A DNA stretch of 64,000 bases from Chryseobacterium arachidis. GTDB taxonomy: Bacteria; Bacteroidota; Bacteroidia; Flavobacteriales; Weeksellaceae. The notes under the pieces are model-generated. The model ran no database searches. It saw only the letters and a program-made list of their open reading frames with translations, and had not been told where the DNA came from. The position numbers were made by a program, and so were the translations under genes. The DNA lies in NCBI RefSeq assembly GCF_900129245.1, contig NZ_FQUT01000003.1, forward strand, positions 124,001-188,000, written 5' to 3'. Shown piece by piece: positions 1 to 10,045 of the stretch; positions within the stretch are counted from its first letter, which is position 1; every line of letters begins with the position of its first letter.

Positions 1-2156
<2,156 letters not shown>

Positions 2157-2408
2157 TCTATCAAAAATATATTTACAATAGTTAAAAGTGATAACATAAT
2201 TTAAATAATTGATTTCCCGTTAATCAGATTACTAAAGCTCAAATAATGCAATTAAGTTAATACATTTTCAAAGAAAATTAAATAAAAGATAAAGATTAAA
2301 AACATATTTAGAATAATTCAAGAGAATCGTGAAGGTTATTTAAATTTCCGCATCTTTTATTATTAAAAATTAATTAACTTTATCTGTTCAGAAAATGACA
2401 ATTTGATT

Positions 2409-2870
2409 ATGAAAAAAATATTAGTTGTAGTTCTCGTTGCATTTATTATGATCCAGTTTTTCCCTATTGACAAAACCAATCCTGCTCCAACCCCCGGAAT
2501 GGACTTCTTAAAAATAAAAAATGTACAACCCGAAATTGCGCAATTAATCAATACCTCCTGCTACGACTGTCATTCCAACGAAACGAGATATCCCTGGTAT
2601 TCCAACTTCGCACCAGCGTCATGGTTCATGAAAAATCATATTAATGAAGGAAGGAAACATCTTAATTTCTCTACTTTTGCAATATATGAGCCCAAAGTAC
2701 AGGCACAAAAATTGCAGGAATGTACAGAGATGATCGATAAAAGGGAAATGCCTTTAGATTCTTACTTTCTGGGACATCAGGATGCAAAACTGACCGATGG
2801 GCAGCGAAAACTTTTAATTGATTATTTTAAAAGAGAGAAAAAGGAAACTGAAAGAAAGATGTCATTTTAA
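2409..2870 (+). CDS. Haem-binding domain protein (Haem_bd type)
   Basis: A 153-residue protein with one N-terminal hydrophobic segment (about residues 3-19, a signal anchor or signal peptide). It has a single c-type haem motif CYDCH (Cys51, Cys54, His55) inside the sequence typical of the Bacteroidota Haem_bd family, including the conserved YPWYSNFAP stretch after the motif. It should be exported and carry covalently bound haem; the redox partner is unknown. The ATG at 2409 is chosen over an in-frame TTG two codons upstream. The next gene begins 11 nt after the stop, so the two probably form an operon. Confidence 0.8.
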   Translation: MKKILVVVLVAFIMIQFFPIDKTNPAPTPGMDFLKIKNVQPEIAQLINTSCYDCHSNETRYPWYSNFAPASWFMKNHINEGRKHLNFSTFAIYEPKVQAQKLQECTEMIDKREMPLDSYFLGHQDAKLTDGQRKLLIDYFKREKKETERKMSF

Positions 2871-2881
2871 AACGGGAAATC

Positions 2882-3295
2882 ATGCAGAAAAACTGGGAAA
2901 ATAAATATATAGTATTCTTCGACGGAGATTGCGGAGTCTGTAATTTCTGGGTGCAATGGATATTAGAAAGAGACCGTAATGACCAATTTCTGTTTGCTTC
3001 CCTACAGTCGGAATTCGGGCAAAAATTTTTATCAGAGAGAGGATTGGCGACTGATGTTTTCAACACGATGTATCTTTGGAAGCCTAACCAATATTACTTA
3101 ATTAAATCCCGCGCCGTATTACAGATCGCCAATTTACTCGGAGGAATTTACAAACTTTCAGGAATAGGAAAACTGATTCCTAAATTTCTAAGTGATAAAG
3201 TGTATGACATCATTTCAAGAAACCGAATGAAACTCGCTAATCAAAAGTGTTATCTACCCACTCCGCATCAAAGGAAAAAATTTATTGAAGTATAA
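2882..3295 (+). CDS. DCC-family thiol-disulfide oxidoreductase (DUF393)
   Basis: A 137-residue protein whose N-terminus has the DCC family signature: DGDCGVC at residues 14-20 after a short beta strand (VFFDGDCGVC). This places a CxxC-like cysteine pair in a thioredoxin-like fold. The SRAVLQIANLLGG stretch later on is also typical of DUF393. A thiol or disulfide redox role is inferred from the family; no substrate is known. It follows the haem-binding gene by 11 nt, which may link the two in cytochrome or envelope redox chemistry, but this is only contextual. Confidence 0.8.
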   Translation: MQKNWENKYIVFFDGDCGVCNFWVQWILERDRNDQFLFASLQSEFGQKFLSERGLATDVFNTMYLWKPNQYYLIKSRAVLQIANLLGGIYKLSGIGKLIPKFLSDKVYDIISRNRMKLANQKCYLPTPHQRKKFIEV

Positions 3296-3422
3296 TTAAT
3301 GCCTTCATAAGAACACTTATTTCCAATATTATTTTCTGCTGGATCCGAATACATTTATGGACAATTTTCATTAAAAAATCATAAACTTTAAAGATTTTCG
3401 GTACAATTTTTCCATTAATCCA

Positions 3423-3430
3423 TATATTTG
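3423..3430 (+). promoter_or_regulatory. -7 element TATATTTG, possibly giving a leaderless mRNA
   Basis: TATATTTG is a perfect TAnnTTTG match and ends only 6 nt before the ATG at 3437. Transcription starting at the usual distance from a -7 box would begin at or within a few bases of the start codon. No clear TTG is seen at the usual -33 spacing. Confidence 0.5.
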
Positions 3431-3436
3431 CAGACT

Positions 3437-4111
3437 ATGGAATACAATACCCAAAAAACTCAGCTTCATTTGCCTGAATACGGCAGAATTATACAACAGT
3501 TGGTTGAGCGTTGCAAGGAGCTTTCTACGAAAGAAGAAAGAAACGAAATGGCAATGGCAATCATTGATTTTATGGGTCAAAGAAACCCCCAGCTAAGAGA
3601 CGAAGAAAATTATAAACATAAACTTTGGGATCATCTGTATATTTTGGCCAACCATGATTTGGATGTAGATTCTCCCTACCCTTTTCCTACGAAAGAAGAA
3701 CTTGAAGAAAAACCTAAAAGAATGGAATATCCAAAACTTCAGGGTGATTTTAAATTCTATGGGAAAAGTATTCTTCAGTTAATCGAAAAAGCAATCGAAC
3801 TAGAACAAGGTGACGAAAAAGAAGCCCTGATTGAAGTCATTGCCAACAATATGAAGAAATCCTATAATGTATATAATAAAGAACACGTAACAGATGATGT
3901 AATTTTCCGTCATTTGAAGGAACTTTCGGAGAACAGGCTCGATCTTACAGGAATAGACTCTCTTGAGAAAAGCAAGATCTATTACACAACCAATAACAAC
4001 AACCGAAATAGCCAAAATAACAACCGAAACAATAACCGGAATAACCAAAATAATAAGAGACGACATAACAATAATAACAACAACAATCATAATAAAAACA
4101 ACAGAAAGTAG
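3437..4111 (+). CDS. DUF4290 domain protein
   Basis: A 224-residue protein. Residues 1 to about 175 match the Bacteroidota-specific DUF4290 pattern (opening MEYNTQKTQLHLPEYGR, then helical segments). The last 40 or so residues are an Asn/Arg-rich, probably disordered and basic tail (runs of NNN, RNN, KNN), which could bind nucleic acid. There is no signal peptide. The ATG at 3437 is used because an in-frame TTG at 3428 lies inside the -7 element. The stop is 2 nt before murA, so the genes are almost certainly co-transcribed. Function is unknown; the genetic link is to peptidoglycan synthesis. Confidence 0.85.
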   Translation: MEYNTQKTQLHLPEYGRIIQQLVERCKELSTKEERNEMAMAIIDFMGQRNPQLRDEENYKHKLWDHLYILANHDLDVDSPYPFPTKEELEEKPKRMEYPKLQGDFKFYGKSILQLIEKAIELEQGDEKEALIEVIANNMKKSYNVYNKEHVTDDVIFRHLKELSENRLDLTGIDSLEKSKIYYTTNNNNRNSQNNNRNNNRNNQNNKRRHNNNNNNNHNKNNRK

Positions 4112-4113
4112 AC

Positions 4114-5421
4114 ATGAGTGGAACATTTCAAATAAGAGGAGGAAAAAGACTGCAAGGTGAAATCACTCCACAAGGAGCAAAAAATGAAGCTCTACAGATT
4201 CTTTGTGCCGTTTTGTTAACTGATGAGGAAGTTAGAATTAAAAATATTCCGGATATCCACGACGTTAATCGATTAATTGAGATCCTTGGAGACTTTGGGG
4301 TAAAGGTTACCAAGAACGGGCACGGAGACTATACTTTCAAAGCTGATAAAGTTAATTTCGATTATATAAAATCCAACGAGTTTAAAAAAGACGGAGCCAA
4401 ACTAAGAGGTTCAATCATGTTGATGGGACCTATGTTAGCAAGATACGGTGAAGCGTATATGCCGACTCCGGGAGGTGACAAAATCGGAAGAAGAAGATTA
4501 GACACCCACTTTCAAGGACTTGTAGAACTTGGCGCTGAATTTCATTATGATGAAGAAGAATTTTTCTATTCTTTAAAAGCGAAAGAGCTTAACGGTAAAT
4601 TTATTTTATTGGAAGAAGCTTCTGTAACGGGAACTGCCAACATCGTGATGGCAGCAGCTTTAGCCAAAGGAAAAACAAGAATTTATAACGCTGCCTGCGA
4701 ACCATATCTTCAGCAATTGTGTAAGATGCTGAACAGAATGGGAGCCAATATCTCAGGAATCGGCTCCAACTTATTAACCATTGAAGGAGTTGCCCATCTT
4801 CACGGAACTGAGCACACGATGCTTCCGGATATGGTAGAAATCGGATCCTGGATTGGTCTTGCGGCAATGACAAAATCTGAAATTACTATTAAGAATGTCA
4901 ACTGGAACCAGCTTGGTGTTATTCCAAATACTTTCAGAAAATTAGGAATTCAGCTTGAGCAGAGTAATGATGATATTTTCATTCCGGCTCAGGAAAATTA
5001 TAAAATTCAGAAATTTATCGATGGTTCTATCCTTACAATTTCTGATGCGCCTTGGCCAGGGTTTACTCCCGATTTGTTATCCATTATTTTAGTGGTGGCA
5101 ACTCAGGCGAAAGGAAGCCTATTGGTTCACCAGAAAATGTTTGAATCAAGATTGTTCTTCGTAGATAAACTGATTGACATGGGGGCACAGATTATTCTTT
5201 GTGATCCGCACAGAGCAACGGTAATCGGATTAAACCAGGAAACTCCGCTGAGAGGAACAACAATGGTTTCACCGGATATCAGAGCCGGAAATGCACTTCT
5301 AATCGCAGCACTTTCTGCAGAAGGGAAATCAATTATCCACAATATCGAACAGATCGACAGAGGTTATGAAAATATCGACGGAAGATTAAAAGCAATCGGT
5401 GCCGATATTGAAAGAATTTAA
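4114..5421 (+). CDS. murA: UDP-N-acetylglucosamine 1-carboxyvinyltransferase MurA
   Basis: A cytoplasmic enzyme of 435 residues that transfers enolpyruvate from PEP to UDP-GlcNAc, the first committed step of peptidoglycan synthesis. Length and motifs are standard: the GAKNEALQ loop with Lys23 and Asn24, GSIMLMGPML, and the late DIRAGNALLIAAL motif. The active-site loop reads PTPGGDKIGRRRLDTH, with Asp122 where most bacteria have the cysteine that fosfomycin alkylates (Cys115 in E. coli). Enzymes with Asp there are active but fosfomycin-insensitive. It sits 2 nt after the DUF4290 gene and is closed by a strong terminator. Confidence 0.97.
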   Translation: MSGTFQIRGGKRLQGEITPQGAKNEALQILCAVLLTDEEVRIKNIPDIHDVNRLIEILGDFGVKVTKNGHGDYTFKADKVNFDYIKSNEFKKDGAKLRGSIMLMGPMLARYGEAYMPTPGGDKIGRRRLDTHFQGLVELGAEFHYDEEEFFYSLKAKELNGKFILLEEASVTGTANIVMAAALAKGKTRIYNAACEPYLQQLCKMLNRMGANISGIGSNLLTIEGVAHLHGTEHTMLPDMVEIGSWIGLAAMTKSEITIKNVNWNQLGVIPNTFRKLGIQLEQSNDDIFIPAQENYKIQKFIDGSILTISDAPWPGFTPDLLSIILVVATQAKGSLLVHQKMFESRLFFVDKLIDMGAQIILCDPHRATVIGLNQETPLRGTTMVSPDIRAGNALLIAALSAEGKSIIHNIEQIDRGYENIDGRLKAIGADIERI

Positions 5422-5440
5422 TTTTCACTGTAAAATATAG

Positions 5441-5468
5441 AGACCACTTTTTCGAGTGGTCTTTTTTT
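5441..5468 (+). terminator. Terminator after murA
   Basis: An 8-bp perfect stem (AGACCACT / AGTGGTCT), loop TTTTCG, followed by six T. It lies 20 nt after the murA stop. Confidence 0.9.
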
Positions 5469-5488
5469 ATTTAATTGAATCAATGAAA

Positions 5489-5524
5489 GTAAAAACGGCT
5501 ATCACAGAGGTTGCGACAGCCGTT
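5489..5524 (-). terminator. Terminator of the NIL-domain gene
   Basis: AACGGCT / AGCCGTT arms (5494-5500 and 5518-5524) form a hairpin read on the minus strand, followed there by a short T run. It is 30 nt beyond the stop of the minus-strand gene at 5554. Confidence 0.75.
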
Positions 5525-5553
5525 TGTTGTAATTAAAACTATATGAATCTCAC

Positions 5554-5865
5554 CTATGAATATTTTCTGCAGACATACTCCACAGTCGTACTCAAGAGTT
5601 TATTTTTATTCAGATAAAATTCCAGTTGTTCGAAATCTTCTGAATTTACATTGATGTATAACTGAACAGAACCGAAACTCAGACCGTTCACATATTCTAC
5701 ATTAGCTGATAACACCTTATGACAGATCCCTAACTGATTATAAATGGTATTCATCAGATGCTCAAACTTCATCTTTCCATTTAATTCTATTTCCAGTATC
5801 AATTCTTTTTTGGGCAGGTTGATTTTGTTTTGTAAAACCTGCAGGTTCGGATTTGGTGTAATCAT
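5554..5865 (-). CDS. Stand-alone NIL-like (ferredoxin-fold) domain protein
   Basis: A 103-residue protein made of little more than one domain resembling NIL, the C-terminal methionine-sensing domain of MetN-type ABC ATPases (hydrophobic strands LILEIELNG and LSFGSVQLYINV around a helix). There is no ATPase part, signal peptide or membrane segment. By analogy it may bind methionine or a related sulfur ligand, or be a small regulatory or ferredoxin-like partner. It is monocistronic, with its own promoter, terminator and an upstream palindrome at 5943-5975. The family call rests on motif feel, so it is moderate. Confidence 0.6.
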   Translation of the reverse strand: MITPNPNLQVLQNKINLPKKELILEIELNGKMKFEHLMNTIYNQLGICHKVLSANVEYVNGLSFGSVQLYINVNSEDFEQLEFYLNKNKLLSTTVEYVCRKYS

Positions 5866-5928
5866 AACAAAACTTTTTTTAATGGTTTAAATTCTAATGT
5901 TCATTGCTCTAATGCGTTAAATCTTTGA

Positions 5929-5958
5929 CAAAAATATAAAAAAATATTAGTCTACCAA
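5929..5958 (-). promoter_or_regulatory. Putative promoter of the NIL-domain gene
   Basis: On the minus strand TTG (5956-5958) and TATTTTTG (5929-5936) are separated by 19 nt, a full match to the Bacteroidota promoter pattern. The leader would be about 60 nt. Confidence 0.6.
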
Positions 5959-5975
5959 ATTAGTAGGATAATATT
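5943..5975. promoter_or_regulatory. 33-bp operator-like palindrome over the -33 box
   Basis: The region is a dyad centred on 5959, with 13 of 16 base pairs matched. The core is CTACCAAATTAGTAG and the outer arms AATATTA / TAATATT. It covers the -33 element of the promoter reading into the NIL-domain gene, a typical place for a repressor. The regulator is not identifiable from sequence alone. Confidence 0.5.
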
Positions 5976-6040
5976 TTTTGAAAAATTTTAAAAATATTTA
6001 TTGAAATGCCTGTATTTTAATTGCAGCTTCAGATAAAACC

Positions 6041-6066
6041 ATAAAAAAACGGACCTAAGCCCGTTT
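6041..6066 (-). terminator. Terminator after the YiiX-like gene
   Basis: On the minus strand AAACGG and CCGTTT arms (6047-6052, 6061-6066) form a short hairpin followed by a T run (A run at 6043-6049 on the plus strand). Confidence 0.65.
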
Positions 6067-6090
6067 ATAATGGCGTATATACCATTTTTA

Positions 6091-6750
6091 TTATTTTAAT
6101 TCCTTCACCCTTTCAATTTTATCAGATGCAGCCAATCCGTTTGGATTGCAGCCCAACTCACCTTCGGGAACTTTTAAATTTTTCTTTTGATAAAATTCTT
6201 CCCAAAAAGTGTTTGTTTTTCCGGTTTTCGGATCGATGAAAGTCATGGGTTCCAATTTGAAAATATTGTCTTTTCGAAATGCTCTTTCCACAAAATCCGA
6301 ACAGTAATAGGAATTTTCATCCAAAATATAATTGAAATTATACGATTTCCCCAACATCGAATTTGCGTTTTCAATCGCATTTGGAATCGTATTCTGATAC
6401 TGAGACTTCAAACGATAAACAATTATTTTTTGTCCGTCATTTCTCTGATCTTTTAGAAAATCTACTATGTTCTGCTTTTGCGAACCGCCTTTTGGAGCAG
6501 CATGTAAAACAAAAGTTCCTTTTTTCGTCTGCTCTAAAATCCCGATATGATCAAATGAAACATTTTTCTGCGTTTGAGTCACATTATTGATCGCTCCCGA
6601 AAGTCCCGTTTCTTTTGCAGTCACGAAAAGTAAATCACCGTTTCTTACTCCTGAAATTTGTGAATTTCCGCAACTTAAAATTGAATTTAACAGAAAGATA
6701 ACTGCAAAGAAATTCAGTAAAAAATTATTTCTTTTTAAAATTGGTTTCAT
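6091..6750 (-). CDS. YiiX/YebB-like cysteine hydrolase lipoprotein (permuted NlpC/P60)
   Basis: A 219-residue lipoprotein: hydrophobic leader with lipobox ILSC (lipidated Cys27), then a circularly permuted papain-like domain. The expected order is visible: FDHIGIL with candidate catalytic His68, and later SYYCSDFVERAF with candidate nucleophile Cys150. Relatives are envelope hydrolases or amidases of unsettled substrate (peptidoglycan or lipid). The ATG at 6750 is used because the only longer start is a TTG before the leader. The start overlaps the 3' end of the DUF1801 gene by 26 nt, indicating translational coupling in one operon. Confidence 0.8.
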   Translation of the reverse strand: MKPILKRNNFLLNFFAVIFLLNSILSCGNSQISGVRNGDLLFVTAKETGLSGAINNVTQTQKNVSFDHIGILEQTKKGTFVLHAAPKGGSQKQNIVDFLKDQRNDGQKIIVYRLKSQYQNTIPNAIENANSMLGKSYNFNYILDENSYYCSDFVERAFRKDNIFKLEPMTFIDPKTGKTNTFWEEFYQKKNLKVPEGELGCNPNGLAASDKIERVKELK

Positions 6751-7183
6751 AAATATCAATCCATTCTTCAACAGTCATTTTTTTACTCATCTCAGCCAAT
6801 AACTCCAACGGAATATCATCCATTTTTTTGAAACGGATACATGATTTCCCCATATCCAGTTTTCTTTTGGAATATTTTGGAAATTCCGCAACAAACCAAT
6901 CCAGCAATTCCGGTTTTGCATATATCCCCATGTGATATACCGCAATGAAGTTTTTCTGAGAGGCAATACTGATAAAAGGCAGCGGTGTGCCCGGCGCACA
7001 GTGGTAGCCTGCGGGATAAGTCTCCAGCGGAACTCCCCATCCCACCATACCATAGCTGATGTTTTTTGAAAAACCTTCCGGTAAATGATCATTAATCGCA
7101 TCAAATACTTTTTTGAAAATCTCCTGTCTTTCTTCAGGAATTTTAGAGATGTAATCTTCTACAGAAATTGCGGGAATTTGCAT
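6725..7183 (-). CDS. DUF1801 (YdhG-like) domain protein
   Basis: A 152-residue soluble protein matching DUF1801: VEDYISKIPEERQEIF near the N-terminus, a central ISYGMVGWGVP segment, FIAVYHMGIY, and a C-terminal GKSCIRFKKMDDIPLELL stretch. The fold is small and iron-chaperone (frataxin)-like, and function is not established. There are no export signals. The stop lies inside the start region of the downstream lipoprotein gene, so the two are probably co-translated. Confidence 0.8.
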   Translation of the reverse strand: MQIPAISVEDYISKIPEERQEIFKKVFDAINDHLPEGFSKNISYGMVGWGVPLETYPAGYHCAPGTPLPFISIASQKNFIAVYHMGIYAKPELLDWFVAEFPKYSKRKLDMGKSCIRFKKMDDIPLELLAEMSKKMTVEEWIDIYETNFKKK

Positions 7184-7249
7184 AACAGTTCAGTTTTAAT
7201 AATTCTTCAAATTAACAAAATTTTAATGAGAAATATTTTTAAATCAAAG

Positions 7250-7286
7250 CAAAAAAAAATCAGCCTTACAAAACTGTAAGACTGAT
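7250..7286 (-). terminator. Terminator of the 7305-9922 operon
   Basis: Arms 7259-7269 and 7276-7286 pair over 11 positions with one wobble. On the minus strand the hairpin is followed by nine T (A run 7250-7258). It starts 19 nt past the stop of the minus-strand gene. Confidence 0.85.
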
Positions 7287-7304
7287 CAAATATTTTAAAA
7301 TAAA

Positions 7305-8729
7305 TTATTTTACAAAATTATAAAGACTGACCATCTGGACATCTTTACCGCTTTTTTGTAAGAACAATAATTTATTGACATTCGAAACAAATTGGATTAG
7401 ATTTCCATCTGTAAATCCGTAATTCATAAAGAAGTTTTTCCCTTTATAGTCTGATGTCAATTCTCTAGGAGTTAAGCCGCTGAAATCAAAAGCTTTCATA
7501 GAAAAGCCTGTATTTCCGAATGCACCTTTTGGATAAAACGAGGAAACATAAAGGTTATCTCCCGATTCAATCACCTGAATTCTTCTTCCCATCGGGTTGC
7601 TGCCAAGCGGAACAAATTGCTTCACTTCACCTTCTTTATTGAATTTTATTAAAACACCAACATCCAATTTGTAAACAGGATCCGGAAAACGATTCATCGC
7701 TGTCGGTAAAGGTCTTGTAATTGTTTCCTGCTGAACAGCCATTAAAACCTCATCTCCTTTTACAATTGTTTTAATAACTTTCACGTCACTCATGTCTTTA
7801 GCTCCCGCTAAATTTGTATTACTGATTACGGATTTTCCGGATTTAATATCATAAAACATTACCGTTCCAAAAGTACTTCCGCCTAAAGTAACAGCCTGAT
7901 TTTTTCTTCCGAAAGTCACCAGGTAATCGTTATCATTCTTACTGATGGCATATAATTTCTCAGGAATATACTTGTCATCAAAAGGTAAATCCTTGTCTTC
8001 CGTATTGGAAACCATTTCCATTTTATAAGATTCTTTCCAACCTGCAGCTTTACGCAGTAAAACAATTTTCCCAGAATTTGTTAATGTTAAAGATTTTTCA
8101 ACATAGTCGCTGCTCAACGAGATTTCTTTGCTCCAAAGCGGAGAAAGCGTTCTCAGATCAATTACCAAGGCATCATTGATATTATCTGTTTTTTTATTAG
8201 CATATCTGTCATTAAAAACTGCAGCATATTTTCCGTTTTCAGAGAAAACTACATAGGTAGTTCCTGATTTGTTAGTAGATTCAATCGTGTATTTTGCAAT
8301 GCTTTTTGTAGTAAAAGTTCCGCTTTTCTTACTAAAAACATGTTGAAAGACTTCCTTTCTGTTTTCTTTTCCAAAATATTCTTCTGTAAAAGCTACAAAT
8401 TTATCTTCATCAATCTGTTGCGATCCTAAATAGTTGTGAAGAACACCGTTTGTTTTGTTCGCATAATCCTGAGTATAGGTATCAACCAGACTTCCGTTCT
8501 GATCAAGCTTTCTCATCAATAATTTTTTGTGAGGAAAAACATTCCTCATCAATCCGTCAATGTTGATTACACTGAACATATAAGAGTTGTAATCGTCTGC
8601 CAAAACTAATTTTTCATCCTTCTCAAGATTGTCATCAGTTGTAAATTTTGTCCCTTCCACTACTTTTGTCTGTGCGAAAGCACAAACAGAAGCAGTAATT
8701 AGTGCCGAAGCAATAATCTGTTTAATCAT
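7305..8729 (-). CDS. Exported protein of unknown function
   Basis: A 474-residue protein with a clear Sec signal peptide (MIKQIIASALITASVCAFAQ, cleavage near residue 19-20) and no further membrane segments. The mature part is rich in alternating beta-strand patterns (for example TYVVFSENGKYAAVFNDRY and DNLYVSSFYPKG), suggesting a beta-propeller-like or repeat beta fold; this is an impression, not a domain match. No lipobox or T9SS sorting domain. It is the second gene of an operon, 8 nt after the 394-residue gene. I do not recognise the family. Confidence 0.75.
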   Translation of the reverse strand: MIKQIIASALITASVCAFAQTKVVEGTKFTTDDNLEKDEKLVLADDYNSYMFSVINIDGLMRNVFPHKKLLMRKLDQNGSLVDTYTQDYANKTNGVLHNYLGSQQIDEDKFVAFTEEYFGKENRKEVFQHVFSKKSGTFTTKSIAKYTIESTNKSGTTYVVFSENGKYAAVFNDRYANKKTDNINDALVIDLRTLSPLWSKEISLSSDYVEKSLTLTNSGKIVLLRKAAGWKESYKMEMVSNTEDKDLPFDDKYIPEKLYAISKNDNDYLVTFGRKNQAVTLGGSTFGTVMFYDIKSGKSVISNTNLAGAKDMSDVKVIKTIVKGDEVLMAVQQETITRPLPTAMNRFPDPVYKLDVGVLIKFNKEGEVKQFVPLGSNPMGRRIQVIESGDNLYVSSFYPKGAFGNTGFSMKAFDFSGLTPRELTSDYKGKNFFMNYGFTDGNLIQFVSNVNKLLFLQKSGKDVQMVSLYNFVK

Positions 8730-8737
8730 AATATTTC

Positions 8738-9922
8738 TTAGTTATTGTAAATTTTTTCTTCTAATTTTTTTAGTTCAAGATTAGCATCGTAGGATAATTT
8801 AATATCAACCAAATGTTCCTGAAGCTCATTCAAATATTTTTCTGCTTCCTGATAATTACCTAAAGCAAGATTTAATCTTATTAAATTAAAATAAAGATAT
8901 TCTCCGATTTTCTGGTTGTAAAGTGCTTTTTTATCGTTGTAATTTATCTTTGTTAAAGCTGTTTTCCAAAGATCAATTCCTTTCTGCATGTTTTCCATCG
9001 CTACCTTATTGGGTGCATAATCGGACTTTGCCTGAAGCTTTTTTAGATTGGTAGAAACATAAATGTACGCTTTTTCCAACTCATCATAATCTCCTTTATT
9101 TTTCACAGTTTCCAAAGCTACTGTAGAATTTATGATCTGATATCCAAAATTATCATTAATAATGTTTCTTGTACGGTCCATTGTTCTCTGCAGATACATT
9201 TTCTCGTGATAATTAAGATTCAGCTCATTCGTAGGAACACTTGCAATTTCCGAGAAATCCGAGAAATAAGTTTTGTCTAATTTTACTACTCCATTTTGTT
9301 TTCCGATAATTCTTACCGGCTGATTGGCAAATGTTTTCCCCTGGTTGTCCTGAAAATTAGTCCTTTCCATTTCCACTACAATATCAAGATGGCTACCATT
9401 TTTAGAAAAGCCCGCAACATCCATCTGTGAAGCGAGAATTTTATTATCAACAATCAAAGCATCTCTAAGGTCAGGCTGCTTATAGATTGGCATTGGCGGA
9501 ATATTTAAAACAGGTCTTGAAGGTAATCTTAAAATGGGAGCCCCGTTGGTGGCGGCAATTTTCTCAACCGCAGATAATTTGCTGTATTCTGCAGATTCCA
9601 GCTTATATTTTTCCTGAAGTTTTTTAACTTCTGCATCGTAATCCTTCAGTCTTTCCTGATGTTCAATCTTTGCAGTTTCTACATTCGTCTGATAATTATC
9701 CACCTGTCTTTGATAATCTTCCTTTGATATTCGCAACACGTCATCTTTGGTAATATTGTATGGAGATTTGACAGTAATTGTATAATTTCTATTGGGAAGA
9801 TCTGTTGAAAATACTGGTTCTTTCAGTAGCTGAAAACTGATGGTTTCCTTATCAATCCGTTGCCCTGACACAGATTGAGCCGAAAAAACAACAATAGAAA
9901 AGAGTAAATTTAATTTCTTCAT
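8738..9922 (-). CDS. Exported coiled-coil/TPR-like protein of unknown function
   Basis: A 394-residue protein with signal peptide (MKKLNLLFSIVVFSAQSVSG, cleavage around residue 20). Residues about 70-125 are highly charged and heptad-like, predicting a coiled coil, followed by a Pro-rich linker (LRLPSRPVLNIPPMPIY). The C-terminal 120 residues are helical with an ALGNYQEAEKYLNEL motif typical of TPR repeats. It is probably periplasmic. It is the first gene of a two-gene operon with the exported protein at 7305-8729; the pairing suggests the products work together. The family is not recognised. Confidence 0.75.
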   Translation of the reverse strand: MKKLNLLFSIVVFSAQSVSGQRIDKETISFQLLKEPVFSTDLPNRNYTITVKSPYNITKDDVLRISKEDYQRQVDNYQTNVETAKIEHQERLKDYDAEVKKLQEKYKLESAEYSKLSAVEKIAATNGAPILRLPSRPVLNIPPMPIYKQPDLRDALIVDNKILASQMDVAGFSKNGSHLDIVVEMERTNFQDNQGKTFANQPVRIIGKQNGVVKLDKTYFSDFSEIASVPTNELNLNYHEKMYLQRTMDRTRNIINDNFGYQIINSTVALETVKNKGDYDELEKAYIYVSTNLKKLQAKSDYAPNKVAMENMQKGIDLWKTALTKINYNDKKALYNQKIGEYLYFNLIRLNLALGNYQEAEKYLNELQEHLVDIKLSYDANLELKKLEEKIYNN

Positions 9923-9941
9923 AAGCTTTATATTTTGAGCG

Positions 9942-9949
9942 CAAAAGTA
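9942..9949 (-). promoter_or_regulatory. -7 element for the 7305-9922 operon
   Basis: The minus strand reads TACTTTTG, a perfect TAnnTTTG match 19 nt upstream of the ATG at 9922. No TTG is seen at the usual -33 distance. Confidence 0.4.
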
Positions 9950-9982
9950 TAATAATTTATTATAAAAATGTTTTTATTTCTA

Positions 9983-10020
9983 AATAAAAAGACAGTCATA
10001 CTCAATGTATAACTGCCTTT
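9983..10020 (-). terminator. Terminator of the T9SS substrate gene
   Basis: Arms 9988-10001 and 10007-10020 pair over 14 positions including two G-U wobbles, with a 5-nt loop, and are followed on the minus strand by a T run. The hairpin lies about 25 nt beyond the stop at 10046. Confidence 0.85.
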
Positions 10021-10045
10021 AATGTAAATTATTAAATATTAAAAA

